Shown: positions 1-7,673 of the stretch, piece by piece
Layout of the letters: each line of letters starts with the position of its first letter
Numbering within the stretch: the first letter of the stretch is position 1
Assembly: GCF_028285715.1 (NCBI RefSeq)
Contig: NZ_JANQOO010000035.1
Location: 124,001-188,000 of the forward strand
DNA: 64,000 nucleotides
Source of the DNA: Ulvibacterium sp.
GTDB taxonomy: Bacteria; Bacteroidota; Bacteroidia; Flavobacteriales; Flavobacteriaceae
Direction: 5' to 3'
Position numbers and translations under genes: made by a program
Notes under the pieces: generated by a model
Seen by the model: the letters and a program-made list of their open reading frames with translations, nothing else
Told to the model about the DNA's origin: nothing
The model's database searches: none

Positions 1-47
1 CGGGTCTTGGCATAACGGTTCTTTTTTGATATTACCATCAGAGGCAT
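1..47 (-). CDS. N-terminus of unidentified protein, cut by window edge
   Basis: An ATG at 47 reading leftward opens a frame that stays open to the window edge, about 15 codons starting MPLMVISKKNRYAK; a second ATG lies at 38. This is too short to identify. It is called because a regulon-type promoter (operator 113-124, -7 element TATTTTTA at 82-89 on the minus strand) points at this start with the same geometry as the other promoters of the island. The promoter is seen in the sequence; that a gene follows is inference. Confidence 0.4.
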   Translation of the reverse strand, partial: MPLMVISKKNRYAKT

Positions 48-81
48 ACTAGGATGCAATTGAATTTTCTAATGGGAAACA

Positions 82-124
82 TAAAAATAGATTCCAAAAT
101 AGTAGGGATAAATGATTTTTGTCA
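82..124 (-). promoter_or_regulatory. Regulon promoter P1 (operator 113-124, -7 at 82-89)
   Basis: The operator reads TGATTTTTGTCA. On the minus strand a -7-like element TATTTTTA begins 35 nt from the operator start, the spacing found at eleven of the twelve promoters of this kind. It drives the leftward frame that starts at 47. Confidence 0.6.
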
Positions 125-246
125 TTGTCTTACCTTGGTCCACAAGTATTTCCGGCTTAGGGATGAAAATTCGCGATAAGGCCATATTAGACCAGCTTTT
201 AGCCCTTTGAAAAAACTTGGGGAAATCAAAATATTTTTTGATGAAC

Positions 247-289
247 TGACCAAAGTCATTTCAATTGCACTTCCGCTGTATTAGTTTTG
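247..289 (+). promoter_or_regulatory. Regulon promoter P2 (operator 247-258, -7 at 282-289)
   Basis: Operator TGACCAAAGTCA, with a perfect TAnnTTTG element (TAGTTTTG) exactly 35 nt from the operator start. No protein gene follows. The transcript would begin near 295 and reach the terminator-like hairpin at 425-458. Confidence 0.7.
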
Positions 290-294
290 AAATA

Positions 295-458
295 TTATAC
301 AAGTTTTAAGAGAAAAGCAGGAATCGGGAGTGTTCCAAGGTTTTGTAAATGGCATGTACGTTTCAGCGATGGAAGTATGTACGGTATTGCTACCTGCGTC
401 CATGAACACTTACGATACTGCAATAAAGACCGGGATGCTTACCGTACCCCGGTCTTTT
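295..458 (+). ncRNA. Candidate regulon-controlled small RNA
   Basis: A transcript of about 160 nt is predicted between promoter P2 and a 10-bp GC-containing hairpin followed by T residues. The only plus-strand frame here starts with GTG at 330 and runs through the hairpin to 524, which argues against a protein. The RNA itself is inference. It could instead encode a short peptide (ATG at 354 or 369), or be the leader of something lost. Confidence 0.4.
425..458 (+). terminator. Rho-independent terminator-like hairpin
   Basis: Arms at 425-434 (AAAGACCGGG) and 448-457 (CCCGGTCTTT) are perfectly complementary over 10 bp, with a 13-nt loop and a short T run. Confidence 0.6.
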
Positions 459-609
459 AATATCCGTCCATTGGTTCCAAAAAAGATTCTTCTTGTACAA
501 GGGAAATGCGCCGAAAGTGTATAATAAGAATACAATGGAAGTTCATAATCATTTTTGGTCATCGTATAGTCTAGTTGCCACCAGTTTGGATGAACTGGAT
601 TTGAAATAC

Positions 610-652
610 TGATTTTTATCATGATTTAAATCGGGCCATAGCTATAGTTTTA
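610..652 (+). promoter_or_regulatory. Regulon promoter P3 (operator 610-621, -7 at 645-652)
   Basis: Operator TGATTTTTATCA, with -7-like TAGTTTTA 35 nt from the operator start. It lies 24 nt before the hpf start at 677 and should drive hpf plus the stress-protein gene behind it. Confidence 0.75.
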
Positions 653-676
653 GGGTAACCATAAATTTAATTTGTA

Positions 677-976
677 ATGACTATTGATGTTCAATTTATC
701 CAAATGCCTACTAGTGAGGCCATGGAGGCGCTTGTTTCCAAGAAGTTAAATGTACTTGCCCGAAAATATGACTGGATTATTAGGGCTCAAGTCCAATTTA
801 AACAAGAAAAAGACCCTACCGGTAAAGGAAAGATTTGTGAAATGGAACTTAGTGCCCCAGGCCCGAGGATTTTTGCAAAATCCAATGAAGATGACTTTGA
901 AAAGGCAGCTGCTTCCACTATTAAGGAATTGGAAAGACAATTGAGCAAAAGGAAATCCACTTTTCAAAAACATTAG
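677..976 (+). CDS. hpf: Ribosome hibernation promoting factor, short HPF/YfiA type
   Basis: 99 aa. This is the short HPF/YfiA form: an alternating beta/alpha domain without the C-terminal dimerisation domain of long HPF. Family members bind the small ribosomal subunit in the mRNA/tRNA channel and stop translation in resting cells. Visible family traits are the N-terminal strand around residues 2-8, a helix around 12-28 (AMEALVSKKLNVL), a central strand pair, and a basic, helical C-terminus (KELERQLSKRKS). It is first in an operon with the stress-protein gene 34 nt downstream. The regulon operator 56 nt upstream places it among the dormancy genes of this island. Confidence 0.85.
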   Translation: MTIDVQFIQMPTSEAMEALVSKKLNVLARKYDWIIRAQVQFKQEKDPTGKGKICEMELSAPGPRIFAKSNEDDFEKAAASTIKELERQLSKRKSTFQKH

Positions 977-1010
977 GAAATATGCACCACATTTTTGATA
1001 CTGGACGTAG

Positions 1011-1847
1011 ATGAACAAGATTCTGGTACCCATAGATTTTTCGGAATGTTCCGCTCATGCCTTGGAGGTTGCCGCTACTTTGGCTAAGGATTCCGGGGCG
1101 AGTATCCTAGTTCTTCACATGCTTGGGCTATCAGAGGCTATCCTTACCAAGAACGAGGCCCAGGAATTTATGGAGGCCAAGTTTTATATGATGCTTACCA
1201 AAAAAAGATTTGCCGAATTCTTGGATAAGGATTATCTCAAAGCTATCAAAGTGAACGAGATGGTTCAGAACTACAGAATTTTTGAAGAATTGAATAAGGT
1301 AGCCCTTGAACAAAATGTGGATTTAATTGTAATGGGATCACATGGAACAGGGGGTTTGGGGAAGTTTTTTGTGGGTTCCAACACGGAAAAGGTAGTACGA
1401 ACTTCCGAAGTTCCTGTTCTTGTTATCAAGGAACGAATTTCTAGTCTAAAAATGGACAAGGTTGTTTTTGCCTGCGATTTTAAGATAGAGAGTGTACCGG
1501 CCTATCATAGGGCCCAACAAATGTTTAGACCCTGGAGTTCCAAGTTATATCTGGTATACATTAACTTACCCCATGCCCATTTTAAGAGTACGCAAGAAAT
1601 AGAGCAAGAACGAGATGCCTTTTTACGGGTGGCACATCATGGGGATGTTCCTGGCCATATACAGATTACCCATAGAAACGATTATAGTACGGAGGAGGGT
1701 CTATATAATTATGCGGATGAACTTGATGCGGATTTGATTGCCATTCCTACCCATGGTAGAAGGGGTCTTTCACATTTTTTTCAGGGAAGTATTGGGGAGG
1801 ATTTGGCGAATCGTGCCAATTTGCCGGTAATGACCTTTAAAATCTAA
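1011..1847 (+). CDS. Universal stress protein, tandem two-domain UspA type
   Basis: 278 aa with two Usp domains (about 1-145 and 148-278). Domain 1 begins KILVPIDFSECSAHALE and carries the complete ATP-binding signature G-2x-G-9x-G-S (GSHGTGGLGKFFVGSN). Domain 2 ends with a similar signature (THGRRGLSHFFQGS) in which the first Gly is Pro. Usp proteins accumulate in growth arrest, hypoxia and oxidative stress; the exact activity of this one is unknown. It follows hpf by 34 nt, presumably on the same transcript. It differs from the five tandem paralogues at 8.8-13.3 kb, whose second domain has lost the signature. Confidence 0.9.
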   Translation: MNKILVPIDFSECSAHALEVAATLAKDSGASILVLHMLGLSEAILTKNEAQEFMEAKFYMMLTKKRFAEFLDKDYLKAIKVNEMVQNYRIFEELNKVALEQNVDLIVMGSHGTGGLGKFFVGSNTEKVVRTSEVPVLVIKERISSLKMDKVVFACDFKIESVPAYHRAQQMFRPWSSKLYLVYINLPHAHFKSTQEIEQERDAFLRVAHHGDVPGHIQITHRNDYSTEEGLYNYADELDADLIAIPTHGRRGLSHFFQGSIGEDLANRANLPVMTFKI

Positions 1848-1866
1848 AATTAAAATTTTAGATTTT
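1839..1866. terminator. AT-rich hairpin between convergent genes
   Basis: An 11-bp perfect inverted repeat (AAAATCTAAAA at 1839-1849, complement at 1856-1866) spans the stop codon of the upstream gene and touches the stop of the convergent one. All pairs but one are A-T, so it is a weak candidate for a two-way terminator. Confidence 0.35.
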
Positions 1867-2281
1867 ATTCCTGTTCCAACAACATTTTCAATTTGGTAAG
1901 GAGAACCAGTTCGGACTTATTGGTTCCTGCAAAGGAAACAGCAATGGCCCTAGCTGTTTTATAGATCTGTTCAGATATTCTTTTTGTAAATAAGGAACGG
2001 TGTTCCTTAAAGAAATATTTGAACTCCTTGAAGTAAGAATCACCATCTGACTCCTCGTTGTGCAACCAATCAAATACAATTTCAATTTGATACGCGGCAT
2101 CGGTTCCAAACTCATCCTCTGCTTCGTCTACATCCAACCATTGTTCACGTACCGCTTCTCTTAATGTAGCGACTTCTTTAGGCCTTACATTTTTGTCCGC
2201 CATGGCAACGGCATAGAAAAGTTTGCCCAAGTTTTGATACATTTTGTTCTGAGTACTTTCCTGATATGTCATAGAGTCCAA
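1865..2281 (-). CDS. TerB-like helical protein
   Basis: 138 aa, all-helical and acidic. The stretch LGKLFYAVAMADKNVRPKEVATL (residues 18-40), an Ala/Asp-rich helix followed by a Pro-Lys-Glu turn, resembles the tellurite-resistance TerB/DjlA fold. The rest (FKYFFKEHRSLFTKRISEQIYKTARAIA) is compatible. No catalytic motif was seen. An alternative start is the Met at residue 4 (2272). It has no regulon operator at the usual place. A small dyad, TTGTGGTCACAA, lies at 2301-2312, 20 nt before the start. The TerB-fold assignment is from motif resemblance only. Confidence 0.6.
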   Translation of the reverse strand: MDSMTYQESTQNKMYQNLGKLFYAVAMADKNVRPKEVATLREAVREQWLDVDEAEDEFGTDAAYQIEIVFDWLHNEESDGDSYFKEFKYFFKEHRSLFTKRISEQIYKTARAIAVSFAGTNKSELVLLTKLKMLLEQE

Positions 2282-2459
2282 TGTTGTTTATTACTAAATA
2301 TTGTGGTCACAATTATGTGGTTTAGCGTTCAGCGAAATTAATGAAAAAAGCCTGCAATCTTCCAATTTCAGTTTTATGCCCAAGCCTTGGTACTTGGAGT
2401 TCATTTCCTATTTTTGAGAATAGGTCGTCCAAATTATTTGAGAAACAATTCTTCCGAAA

Positions 2460-2502
2460 TGATAAATATCAGCCGGATTCATTTTTTATTTACCTTGATT
2501 TG
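2460..2502 (+). promoter_or_regulatory. Regulon promoter P4 (operator 2460-2471, -7 at 2495-2502)
   Basis: Operator TGATAAATATCA. A -7 element with one mismatch (TTGATTTG) sits exactly 35 nt from the operator start and 15 nt before the sugar-kinase start. Confidence 0.65.
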
Positions 2503-2517
2503 TGGTAAACATATACT

Positions 2518-3477
2518 GTGATGGGAAAAGGGGAGAGTAAGGCGGTTTGGGGTATAGATATCGGTGGTACCTATACCAAGGTAGGCCTTGTTTTGGAAGA
2601 AGGTGAGATTTTGGCTTCCAAACAGTTTAGGACTGGGGCCAAAGAACCTTTTTCTGTTTTTATGGAAAACTTGGAACGGGAAATAAATGACCTAAAATCG
2701 GGATTCAAGGAATTACCTGAAATTGTCGCCATTGGAGTAGGGGCCCCCAATGCCAATTCCCTTACGGGAAACATAGAATATCCGCCCAACCTAAAATGGG
2801 GGGATAAGATTCCTTTGGCAAAGTCAATGGAAAAAGTCTTTGAATTACCGGTCACCATTGCCAATGACGCCAATGCGGCCGCTCTAGGCCATTTGCAATT
2901 TGGTCCGGCCAAAGGGATGAAGAATTTTGTGGCGCTTACCTTGGGAACAGGGCTTGGAAGCGGTATTATCGTAAACGGCAAGCTTTTATTAGGAGCACAT
3001 GCCATGGCGGCGGAACTGGGTCATGTAAATGTGGATCCCAATGGCAGACATTGTAACTGTGGGCTACAGGGCTGCTTGGAGACCTATGCCTCAGTTACTG
3101 GAATAAAGCGTACTGTTTTTGAACTTCTGGCCGATATGACCGAGGATTCACCATTGCGAGGGGTCAGTTTTGATGAAATGACCGGTGTTATGATAGCCGA
3201 CGCGGCCTTGGAAGGAGATCCCGTAGCCTTGGAAGCTTTTGAAAGAACTGGATTTACATTGGGCAATAAGATGGCGGACATAGCCGCCCACTTGGACCCT
3301 GAGGCCATAATCCTTTCCGGAGGACTTAGCAAAGCCGGGGATATCCTATTGAATCCTACGATCGCAAGTATGGAACATAATCTTTTTAATGCCTACCGGA
3401 ACAAAATAAAGGTATTGATCTATAATGCCCCCAGCACCCATTCCGTCTTGGGACCGGCAGCCTTAGCCCTGTCATAG
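2518..3477 (+). CDS. ROK-family sugar kinase (probable glucokinase)
   Basis: 319 aa, or 318 from the second ATG at 2521. The N-terminal phosphate loop is GIDIGGTYTKVG (about 12-23). The sugar site is marked by NDANAAALG and by the ROK signature with zinc ligands, HCNCGLQGCLETYAS (about 181-195). A second phosphate motif, LTLGTGLGSG, lies near 140. ROK kinases phosphorylate glucose or related sugars, such as N-acetylhexosamines, at O6; the substrate cannot be read from sequence. It stands alone behind regulon promoter P4, so sugar phosphorylation is presumably induced with the hibernation and stress genes. Its end lies 13 nt from the convergent neighbour. Confidence 0.85.
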   Translation: MMGKGESKAVWGIDIGGTYTKVGLVLEEGEILASKQFRTGAKEPFSVFMENLEREINDLKSGFKELPEIVAIGVGAPNANSLTGNIEYPPNLKWGDKIPLAKSMEKVFELPVTIANDANAAALGHLQFGPAKGMKNFVALTLGTGLGSGIIVNGKLLLGAHAMAAELGHVNVDPNGRHCNCGLQGCLETYASVTGIKRTVFELLADMTEDSPLRGVSFDEMTGVMIADAALEGDPVALEAFERTGFTLGNKMADIAAHLDPEAIILSGGLSKAGDILLNPTIASMEHNLFNAYRNKIKVLIYNAPSTHSVLGPAALALS

Positions 3478-3490
3478 TGTAACCAAAAGA

Positions 3491-3940
3491 TTAGCGTTGT
3501 AACAAATGCTCTAAATGTTCACTATCCAGAACATGTTCGGTTAATGTAAATACTTTTTTTCTGTTTTCCCGTACGCCTTTTACAAACTGGGAAATATGGT
3601 CTTCCAATTCCTCGTGCTCGGTTCTGAACTCTTGGGCATCGTTTTTAAATGGTTCGTCCATGATATTGGCCAAGTGGGAAAGATGCTCCTTAATTTTACC
3701 CAAAAGGTCGTTACAGGTTTTGGAATCACCCAATATACTTTGTCCTAGGTCCCTTACTGCACCAAGGTTTTCCTCTTTGGTGATCCAGATGAAGTACCGC
3801 TGCAAAAGTTTATGTAAAAATTTTAAATCGTCCCTGTAAAAAAGTAAATCGGATTGCCAGTGCTCTGTCAGTACATAAAGTTCCTGCCAATCTGTATTCC
3901 GTATATAGTCACCTTTTGGCCTGCTTCGAAAATTTCCCAT
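3491..3940 (-). CDS. Helical regulon protein, family member A (unknown function)
   Basis: 149 aa from the ATG at 3938-3940. The open frame extends to 4093, but that would run through the operator and promoter. I do not recognise this protein. It is predicted helical and soluble. It carries a 23-residue motif shared by four proteins of this island: W-x-S-x-L-x-F-x2-D-[DE]-x2-F-[LM]-x2-LL-x2-Y, here WQSDLLFYRDDLKFLHKLL then QRY. A later helix (EFRTEHEELEDHISQFVKG) may pack as a coiled coil. It is driven from P5 and is divergent from the cyclase gene. Other members are at 5736, 13820 and 14474. A function in stress survival is inferred only from context. Confidence 0.75.
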   Translation of the reverse strand: MGNFRSRPKGDYIRNTDWQELYVLTEHWQSDLLFYRDDLKFLHKLLQRYFIWITKEENLGAVRDLGQSILGDSKTCNDLLGKIKEHLSHLANIMDEPFKNDAQEFRTEHEELEDHISQFVKGVRENRKKVFTLTEHVLDSEHLEHLLQR

Positions 3941-3961
3941 GATATTGTTTTTTGGATTGTT

Positions 3962-4004
3962 TAAAAATAGAAAAGATAGTATTCGATTAATATGACTTTT
4001 GTCA
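3962..4004 (-). promoter_or_regulatory. Regulon promoter P5 (operator 3993-4004, -7 at 3962-3969)
   Basis: Operator TGACTTTTGTCA lies midway between two divergent starts (52 nt to the minus-strand gene, 53 nt to the plus-strand cyclase). On the minus strand a -7-like TATTTTTA begins 35 nt from the operator edge. On the plus strand the same position shows only TACTTGAT, a poor match, so leftward control is better supported than rightward. Confidence 0.65.
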
Positions 4005-4057
4005 GGGTGCTGATTCCTATTTCCCTGTACTTGATCTTTATTTTTTACATTTAGCAC

Positions 4058-5170
4058 ATGCTTCATCCAAAGTATAAACGATATCTTAGGCAAACCCTGG
4101 CTTTTGGACTTATATGGTTATCTTTTGGCCTTATTTATGTACTTCTCGAAAAAGGTATTTTAGGTAAACTTACGGTATACCCAAGTACCGGGGTAAAATA
4201 TGATTTTAAAACTGCCTTGATTTATACCGGCATAGGAAGCTTTATAGGCGGCCTTGTGCAAGGATGGATTGAAATCACATGGTTGAGAAAGCGTTTTGCA
4301 AAGAATAGATTCTGGGTAAAGATATTCTTCAAAAGTGCGTTCTACCTGCTATTTCTTACGTTATTCTTGATTCTATTGGCATTGATTACCAACGCACGTC
4401 GTCTTGGGATACCTATGCATGACCCCATAGTCCTAGAGAATGTATCCCAGTTCCTTGGGAGTTTTGCATTCTGGAGCGTAATTGTTTATGTAGTCGCCGT
4501 TTTGGACGTGGCGTTGTTCTATTCGGAGGTAAACGCTTACTTGGGCAATGGGGCCATTTATAACTATTCCTTGGGCAAATATCACCAACCTAGGCCAGAG
4601 ACACGGATTTTTATGTTTCTTGATATGAAGTCCTCAACATCCATTGCCGAAAAGTTGGGACATGTGGACTATTTCACTCTCCTGAAAATGTACTATGCGG
4701 ACATGACAAATCCGATTTTGGAGACGCTCGGGGAAATTTATCAATATGTTGGTGATGAAATTGTGGTGTCCTGGTCCTTAAAGAATGGTCTGTACCATAA
4801 CAATTGCTTGGAGTGTTTTCGCAAAATAGACTCCATGTTCAAAAAAAGAGATGCATATTATAGAAAACGTTTTGGCATGGCCCCTGGTTTTAAGGCAGGC
4901 TATCATATAGGTGAGGTTACTGTAGGGGAAATTGGAATTATTAAGAAGGACATCATCTACACCGGTGACGTATTGAATACAACGGCACGTATTCAGGAAG
5001 AATGTAATACGTATAATGCCAAAGCTTTGATTTCAAATGACCTATTAAAGCTATTGCCTCAAAACGATACTTTTTTGTTTACTAAAATTGGTAATTTGGT
5101 TTTGAAAGGAAAAACAGAGGCTATTGAGCTGTACCGTATGAATCTCAACCGGTATCCTTCCAATACATAG
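4058..5170 (+). CDS. Membrane-anchored class III adenylate/guanylate cyclase
   Basis: 370 aa. About four hydrophobic helices fill residues 10-150, followed by a class III cyclase domain at about 180-350. Metal-binding aspartates are in FLDMKSSTS and YVGDEIVVSW. The transition-state Asn and Arg are in DVLNTTARIQ. The product is presumably cAMP, though nucleotide choice was not settled. It is divergent from family member A across operator P5, and a -7-like TACATTTA ends 4 nt before its start, suggesting a leaderless message. The receiver-Crp regulator nearby lacks the cNMP phosphate cassette, so its product may act elsewhere, for example on the sigma-54 activator at 46951. Confidence 0.85.
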   Translation: MLHPKYKRYLRQTLAFGLIWLSFGLIYVLLEKGILGKLTVYPSTGVKYDFKTALIYTGIGSFIGGLVQGWIEITWLRKRFAKNRFWVKIFFKSAFYLLFLTLFLILLALITNARRLGIPMHDPIVLENVSQFLGSFAFWSVIVYVVAVLDVALFYSEVNAYLGNGAIYNYSLGKYHQPRPETRIFMFLDMKSSTSIAEKLGHVDYFTLLKMYYADMTNPILETLGEIYQYVGDEIVVSWSLKNGLYHNNCLECFRKIDSMFKKRDAYYRKRFGMAPGFKAGYHIGEVTVGEIGIIKKDIIYTGDVLNTTARIQEECNTYNAKALISNDLLKLLPQNDTFLFTKIGNLVLKGKTEAIELYRMNLNRYPSNT

Positions 5171-5221
5171 GAAGTAACCACATTAACGACCTTGTCAAAC
5201 CTAAGATAAATCGAATAAACA

Positions 5222-5264
5222 TGACATTTATCATCTTTTACGTCTTTGTGTAAGCATAGATTAG
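5222..5264 (+). promoter_or_regulatory. Regulon promoter P6 (operator 5222-5233, -7 at 5257-5264)
   Basis: Operator TGACATTTATCA, with -7-like TAGATTAG 35 nt from the operator start and 17 nt before the ATG at 5282. This spacing argues against the in-frame ATG at 5246, which would lie upstream of the -7 element. Confidence 0.65.
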
Positions 5265-5281
5265 CCCATAAAATAAATGCT

Positions 5282-5722
5282 ATGAGGGAATTGGTAATGA
5301 CCTTTAAGGATAAGATGTCCAAAAACAGTATGTTATTGGCTTGTATAGGCATTCTGTATCTATGGTTTGGGATGTTAAAATTCTTTCCAGGAGTGAGTCC
5401 GGCCGAAACCATTGCCATGGATACTATCCATGAGCTTACCTTGGGCCTTTTGAGACCTAAAGTATCCCTAATCCTCTTGGCCATATGGGAAACGGGTCTG
5501 GGTCTTCTTTTGATTTTTGGTTTATTGAATAGATTCGCCATACTACTGGCGTTGGTTCATATGATACTTACTTTTACTCCTTTCCTATTTTTTCCGGAGC
5601 TAACCTTTACCCAAGCCCCTTTTGGTCTTACGCTGCTTGGGCAGTACATTATGAAAAATATAGTCTTTTTAGGTCTACTGGTTTTTTTGTTGGATAAGGA
5701 GCGGAAGAAAAAAGAGGTATAA
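5282..5722 (+). CDS. DoxX-like membrane protein
   Basis: 146 aa from the ATG at 5282, chosen because the promoter P6 -7 element ends at 5264. Four hydrophobic segments (about 20-35, 65-90, 92-112 and 122-138) and a basic tail (KERKKKEV) suggest a small four-helix inner-membrane protein of the DoxX/DUF417 type. Members of that group are found in oxidoreductase or stress settings, but no activity can be assigned here. It is a single-gene unit, convergent with family member B 14 nt away. Confidence 0.7.
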   Translation: MRELVMTFKDKMSKNSMLLACIGILYLWFGMLKFFPGVSPAETIAMDTIHELTLGLLRPKVSLILLAIWETGLGLLLIFGLLNRFAILLALVHMILTFTPFLFFPELTFTQAPFGLTLLGQYIMKNIVFLGLLVFLLDKERKKKEV

Positions 5723-5735
5723 CCCAAAGATTTTA

Positions 5736-6134
5736 TTATAGGCCTATTTGTTTGGAATTCTCCATTAGCTCCTTGGTCATGTTTTGTATTTCCTTTTTTG
5801 TAGTAGTAAAGCCCAAAGTAAAACCTTGAAAGCTTTTTTGTAATCTTACATGTGCTTGTTGGGTCATATTAGGTTTTGCATCCTTTTTATCGATGCCGAG
5901 TGCCAATTGGTATCTATGTTTTCTCATATTGGCCAGAAGTTTGGCGCAGGAATATTTCAAATCCTGCAAGCGAATGACCTCTTCCCGAATTTCATCCAGG
6001 TTCTGATGTTGGACCATATCTTCAAAATATCGATCTAAAAGCTTTTCCAGAAACCGCAGTTCATCCTCATAAAATGATAGATGGGAAACCCATTTATCAG
6101 CTTCCCAGTAAAGTTTTTGCCAATCCATCCTCAT
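5736..6134 (-). CDS. Helical regulon protein, family member B (unknown function)
   Basis: 132 aa, or 130 from the second ATG. It is a paralogue of A, C and D: the shared motif near residues 14-36 reads WVSHLSFYEDELRFLEKLL then DRY. The first residues (MDWQKLYWEADKW) also match member A (DWQELYVLTEHW), so A and B form the closest pair. It is predicted helical with no signal peptide or membrane segment. The C-terminal half (QKSFQGFTLGFTTTKKEIQNMTKEL) is amphipathic. It is driven by promoter P7. Function unknown. Confidence 0.75.
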   Translation of the reverse strand: MRMDWQKLYWEADKWVSHLSFYEDELRFLEKLLDRYFEDMVQHQNLDEIREEVIRLQDLKYSCAKLLANMRKHRYQLALGIDKKDAKPNMTQQAHVRLQKSFQGFTLGFTTTKKEIQNMTKELMENSKQIGL

Positions 6135-6168
6135 GTCTTATCCTATTTAAACATGTTAAAATGAAAAT

Positions 6169-6211
6169 CTAAATTAACCAGGAATTCAGGTATCAAAAAT
6201 GATTTTCGTCA
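6169..6211 (-). promoter_or_regulatory. Regulon promoter P7 (operator 6200-6211, -7 at 6169-6176)
   Basis: Operator TGATTTTCGTCA, with minus-strand -7-like TAATTTAG 35 nt from the operator edge, pointing at family member B. The rightward kinase gene has a separate promoter near 6371. Confidence 0.7.
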
Positions 6212-6370
6212 TATCATTTCAATATAGTTATGTTGAACTTTTGCATTTCGAAAAATAGGAACGAACATTTGGTCTTGACACTGTTTCTGCGGTGTAGACA
6301 TATTTTGGGACATGTGTTAAAAGTTATACGATTTAAAAGACTTTATAGGGTTGAACGATCGGTAAAGATT

Positions 6371-6378
6371 TAACTTTG
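6371..6378 (+). promoter_or_regulatory. -7 promoter element of the kinase-regulator pair
   Basis: A perfect TAnnTTTG element (TAACTTTG) ends 4 nt before the ATG at 6383. This predicts a leaderless or nearly leaderless message for the histidine kinase. No regulon operator lies at the activating distance, so the regulator pair is probably expressed independently of its regulon. Confidence 0.6.
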
Positions 6379-6382
6379 TAGT

Positions 6383-7609
6383 ATGCGGGTCTTTGATAAA
6401 AACAGTAACATTTTTAGACTGCTTTCGGAATCTATTCTGCAAGGTATTCTCGTGGTTAACGATCAGCAGGAAATTGTTGCTTCCAACCAGCGTTCCGAAG
6501 AACTTTTTGGATATGCAAAAGACGAGCTTTTGGGTCAAAAATTGGCCATCCTTATTCCAAACGCACAAAGGGGAAAACACAAAAAATTAGCGGAAAGTGT
6601 TTATTCGGAAGACATTGGGGTACGTAAAATGAAGGGGAGGAATTTATCAGGATTGCACAAAAACGGAAGTCAAATTCCCTTACAGGTAGGATTAAGTCCT
6701 TTTTCATTATATGGCAATAGATATGTGCTTACCTTGATCGAGGACCTTTCCAAAATTAAGGAAAAGGATAACCAAATTTATGAGCTTAATACGCAACTGG
6801 AAAAAAAGATAAGGTTGCGAACACAGGAACTCCGCGATACGGTGGCCAAGCTCAAAAGGGAAGTGAAACGGAGAAAGGAGGCCGAGGACAAAATAAAGGA
6901 TGCCCTACAGCGCGAAAGGGAATTGAACGACCTTAAAACCAAATTTCTTTCCATGGTATCCCACGAATTCAAGACGCCTCTAAGTGGTATTCTTACTGCG
7001 GCCACTTTGGTGGGAAAGTACAATACGGAAAATCAGCAGGAAAAAAGGGAAAAGCATTTGAAGACCATAATCGCCGAAGTCCGCAGGCTTAATGCCATTT
7101 TAACGGATTTTCTCTCCATAGAACGTCTGGAGCAGGGAAAGGAGGTATACCGATTAGCGGATTTTTCCTTAAGCAAGGTCGTGAACGAGGTCATCTACGA
7201 TGCCAATATGATTCTTAAGGACGGTCAAAAAATAAACTATCCCCAGAACATAGATGACATTATTATTAACCAGGATGAAAGGATAGTGGCACTGGCCCTC
7301 ACCAATCTTTTGCACAATGCCATTAAATATTCACGTGAGGATACGGAAATTGATTTTCGTGTGGACATGACTAAAAACAAGATTACTTTTCATATAATAG
7401 ATCAAGGCATAGGTATTCCCCAAGGCGATCAGAAGCACATTTTCGATAGATATTTTAGGGCGGAGAACGTGTTGTTGACCCAGGGTACGGGTATTGGTCT
7501 CAATATCGTAAAAGCTCATGTGGAAAATCTTGGGGGCCACATTTCCTTTAAGAGTAAGGAGGACCATGGAAGTGTCTTTAGCATTGAGCTTCCCCTAACA
7601 AAAAAATAA
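6383..7609 (+). CDS. PAS-domain sensor histidine kinase
   Basis: 408 aa, no membrane segment seen, so probably cytosolic. Order: PAS domain (about 8-125, with EIVASNQRSEELFGYAKDEL typical of the fold), a long coiled coil (125-185), a dimerisation/phosphoacceptor domain with FLSMVSHEFKTPLSG (His194), and an ATPase domain with the N box (LLHNAIKYS), DQGIGIP and GTGIGLNIVK motifs. It should phosphorylate the receiver of the Crp-type regulator 64 nt downstream. PAS kinases without transmembrane parts often sense redox, oxygen or an internal ligand; no heme- or flavin-specific residues were identified, so the signal is unknown. Confidence 0.9.
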   Translation: MRVFDKNSNIFRLLSESILQGILVVNDQQEIVASNQRSEELFGYAKDELLGQKLAILIPNAQRGKHKKLAESVYSEDIGVRKMKGRNLSGLHKNGSQIPLQVGLSPFSLYGNRYVLTLIEDLSKIKEKDNQIYELNTQLEKKIRLRTQELRDTVAKLKREVKRRKEAEDKIKDALQRERELNDLKTKFLSMVSHEFKTPLSGILTAATLVGKYNTENQQEKREKHLKTIIAEVRRLNAILTDFLSIERLEQGKEVYRLADFSLSKVVNEVIYDANMILKDGQKINYPQNIDDIIINQDERIVALALTNLLHNAIKYSREDTEIDFRVDMTKNKITFHIIDQGIGIPQGDQKHIFDRYFRAENVLLTQGTGIGLNIVKAHVENLGGHISFKSKEDHGSVFSIELPLTKK

Positions 7610-7673
7610 GATTCCTGATTTCTCGCTATAACGCATTTTTTGCCAAGGGGAAATTCAAAAAAACAAGTGTACA

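Larger units (their letters stand above)
125..676. other. Gene-free stretch with two promoters and a hairpin
   Basis: No convincing protein gene lies here. The stretch holds regulon promoter P2 (247-289), a candidate small RNA ending in a hairpin at 425-458, and regulon promoter P3 (610-652) for the hpf gene. The short open frames at 330-524 (+) and 410-622 (-) run through the hairpin and are not supported. Confidence 0.6.

Noticed and set aside
330-524. Plus-strand 64-codon frame behind promoter P2
   Set aside because: GTG start, runs through the hairpin at 425-458, composition not protein-like; the region fits a small RNA better.
541-565. A thirteenth regulon site near 551-562
   Set aside because: Only the right half (GTCA) matches; the left half differs at two positions and no -7 element lies at 35 nt.
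410-622. Minus-strand 70-codon frame
   Set aside because: It crosses the terminator-like hairpin and operator P3, has no recognisable family, and no promoter points at it.
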